From the NCBI GenBank assembly GCA_035934555.1, contig DASYXT010000022.1:1-64000 (forward strand): a stretch of 64,000 nucleotides of DNA, written 5' to 3'. Of this stretch, positions 60,769 to 64,000 are shown one piece after another. The DNA comes from DASYXT01 sp035934555. GTDB lineage: Bacteria > Verrucomicrobiota > Verrucomicrobiia > Limisphaerales > UBA8199. Numbering within the stretch: position 1 is the stretch's first letter; each line of letters opens with the position of its first letter. Below the pieces are notes generated by a model. That model did not search any database and was not told where the DNA came from. It worked only from the letters and a program-made list of their open reading frames with translations. Made by a program: the position numbers and the translations under genes.

Positions 60769-61584
60769 TCACTTCGTTTGCGGCTCCCGGAACGGGTTGG
60801 TCTTGTGGTTTTCGGCGTCCGGCGAGCGTAGCAGGAAGAACGGGCTGATGGCCAGATAAAGACAGCCGATGACCAGGTGCAGCACCCAAGCCAGCAGGAG
60901 CCCGACTGGGTCCAGCGCGCCCAAACCATACAAAACGATTGCTCCACTAAAGAACAGCGCTCCCGGAACCAAGCCCGCTCCGGCCAGACGCCAACTGCCC
61001 CGCCACGTGAGTTGGCGATTGGCAAAAAAACCTATCAACCACACCGGCCCGCTGAAGACGGTCGCCAGCACGCCCCAGCTCAGCAATAAACTGGCCAGGG
61101 TCACCAAAAAAATCAGGGCCAGCAGTGCCGGCGCCCACGCGCCCCACCAAGGCTGCAAGTCAGGACGCGCAAAGGTAATAATATAGCCAGGCGGATACCG
61201 CCATTGGAGATAGCCGAGCAAGGAAAAGATTTCAACATCGTGCTCTCCAAATTCGATTTGCACGTGCGCGGGCGAGCGGACTTTGCCTCCGTGCAGCAAA
61301 TCCACGGTCAGTGCCAGGCAGCGTGCCTCGGCCAGGACGGTCGGGGACTCTTTTCGCCAAGTGAGATGTCCGCCGCGAATCTGTCCCTGCTCGGGTAATT
61401 GCAGTATCGCGGCACTAATCGTCGGCCACCACGTGTGCCCCAGACACCACGTCGCCGTCCCCGCCGCCCAGAGCCCCACCACCAACTGCACCAGCAGCAC
61501 CCGCCCTAGCGATGCCGCCGCGAATGCCGCCACTCCGCGTGGAGTGAACGGCTCCCAAGCCATTTGACGCACCGATGCGGCCAT
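60769..61584 (-). CDS. Polytopic membrane protein (DUF1189/Yip1-like)
   Basis: From the ATG at 61584 (271 residues): six or so transmembrane helices, first FAAASLGRVLLVQLVVGLWA, a soluble part with LTWRKESPTVLAEARCLALT, then four helices ending LLAWVLHLVIGCLYLAISPF. The pattern (TM1, periplasmic beta domain, then four helices) recalls DUF1189/Yip1 proteins of unknown function. It lies 50 nt upstream of the LysM lipoprotein on the same strand and is probably in one operon with it. The open frame reaches 61746, so the start is uncertain. Confidence 0.5.
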   Translation of the reverse strand: MAASVRQMAWEPFTPRGVAAFAAASLGRVLLVQLVVGLWAAGTATWCLGHTWWPTISAAILQLPEQGQIRGGHLTWRKESPTVLAEARCLALTVDLLHGGKVRSPAHVQIEFGEHDVEIFSLLGYLQWRYPPGYIITFARPDLQPWWGAWAPALLALIFLVTLASLLLSWGVLATVFSGPVWLIGFFANRQLTWRGSWRLAGAGLVPGALFFSGAIVLYGLGALDPVGLLLAWVLHLVIGCLYLAISPFFLLRSPDAENHKTNPFREPQTK

Positions 61585-61826
61585 CCACCTAAGGCTTAAC
61601 AGGAATTCGCGCGGAGAACAGGTCGAAGTTTCGTGAAGCGGGTCAGCACGCAGCGTGCACCGTAGCGCCAGGAGCAATTGCCGCCGATACCGGCTCTGAC
61701 CGCTCCAGCCTCCTTCCCCCGCTCCACCAAAAATATCCAAAAACAAGTATTGCTTCCGGTCCGCCCTTGAGTAAACACTATTTAAATTTTAGTTTGATCC
61801 CAGTGGGAGATAGCAAGCTCCTGATA

Positions 61827-64000
<2,174 letters not shown>

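Overview
The window is high-GC bacterial DNA, most likely from a Verrucomicrobiota lineage close to Pedosphaera/Limisphaerales. The reasons are a paired PSCyt1/PSD1-type (DUF1549/DUF1553) protein and DUF1501 protein, prepilin-like H-X9-DG proteins, very large secreted LamG/Ig/F5-8 proteins, and many short palindromic dispersed repeats. This assignment is inferred from gene content; no search was run.

Layout. Positions 1-1366 are the 3' part of an rRNA operon (23S end, spacer, 5S, terminator), followed by a Phd/VapC toxin-antitoxin pair and tRNA-Asp. From 2.4 to 12.2 kb lie a flippase-like protein and a glycosyltransferase, a GH27 alpha-galactosidase, xylulokinase, a degenerate receiver protein, a pseudopilin remnant, a phospholipid-type methyltransferase, and a two-gene unit (secreted protein plus H-X9-DG pseudopilin) behind a cobalamin riboswitch. 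From 12.6 to 26.7 kb there is a long complex I operon, nuoABCDHIJK, then two MrpD/NuoL-like antiporter subunits with a small membrane protein between them, then nuoMN and a GltD-like flavoprotein. nuoE, nuoF and nuoG are absent. Palindromic repeats occupy three of its junctions (D/H, I/J, J/K), while most other junctions overlap.

From 26.7 to 35 kb are the PSD1/DUF1501 pair, a zinc-ribbon membrane protein, cofactor-independent phosphoglycerate mutase, a YXWGXW lipoprotein and a MetX-MetW fusion. From 35 to 56.8 kb there is what looks like a glycan-utilisation locus: a clan GH-D glycosidase, a giant GH2 protein, an H-X9-DG pseudopilin, a small lipoprotein, a tryptophan-halogenase-like flavoprotein, a LacI regulator, a LamG/Ig protein, a PQQ-propeller/LamG protein, an Asp-box propeller and a MoaD-like protein. 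A palindrome close to TTTAACCGTTTAAA lies at the promoters of the GH2 gene, the LacI gene and the LamG/Ig gene, which suggests one LacI regulon. From 57 to 64 kb are a glycine-rich RRM protein, an orphan cytochrome P450, an AI-2E family transporter, a TPR/LysM lipoprotein, a polytopic membrane protein and the 5' two-thirds or less of gltB, cut by the window end.

The observations that most merit follow-up are: (1) six secreted proteins end in a similar domain finishing in F-[FY]-R or Y-R plus a few residues, a possible sorting or anchoring signal; (2) the cobalamin riboswitch in front of a secreted-protein/pseudopilin pair; (3) a complex I with four antiporter-like subunits, one lacking the usual TM7 lysine; (4) the proposed LacI regulon; (5) palindromic repeats that supply or preserve translation signals.
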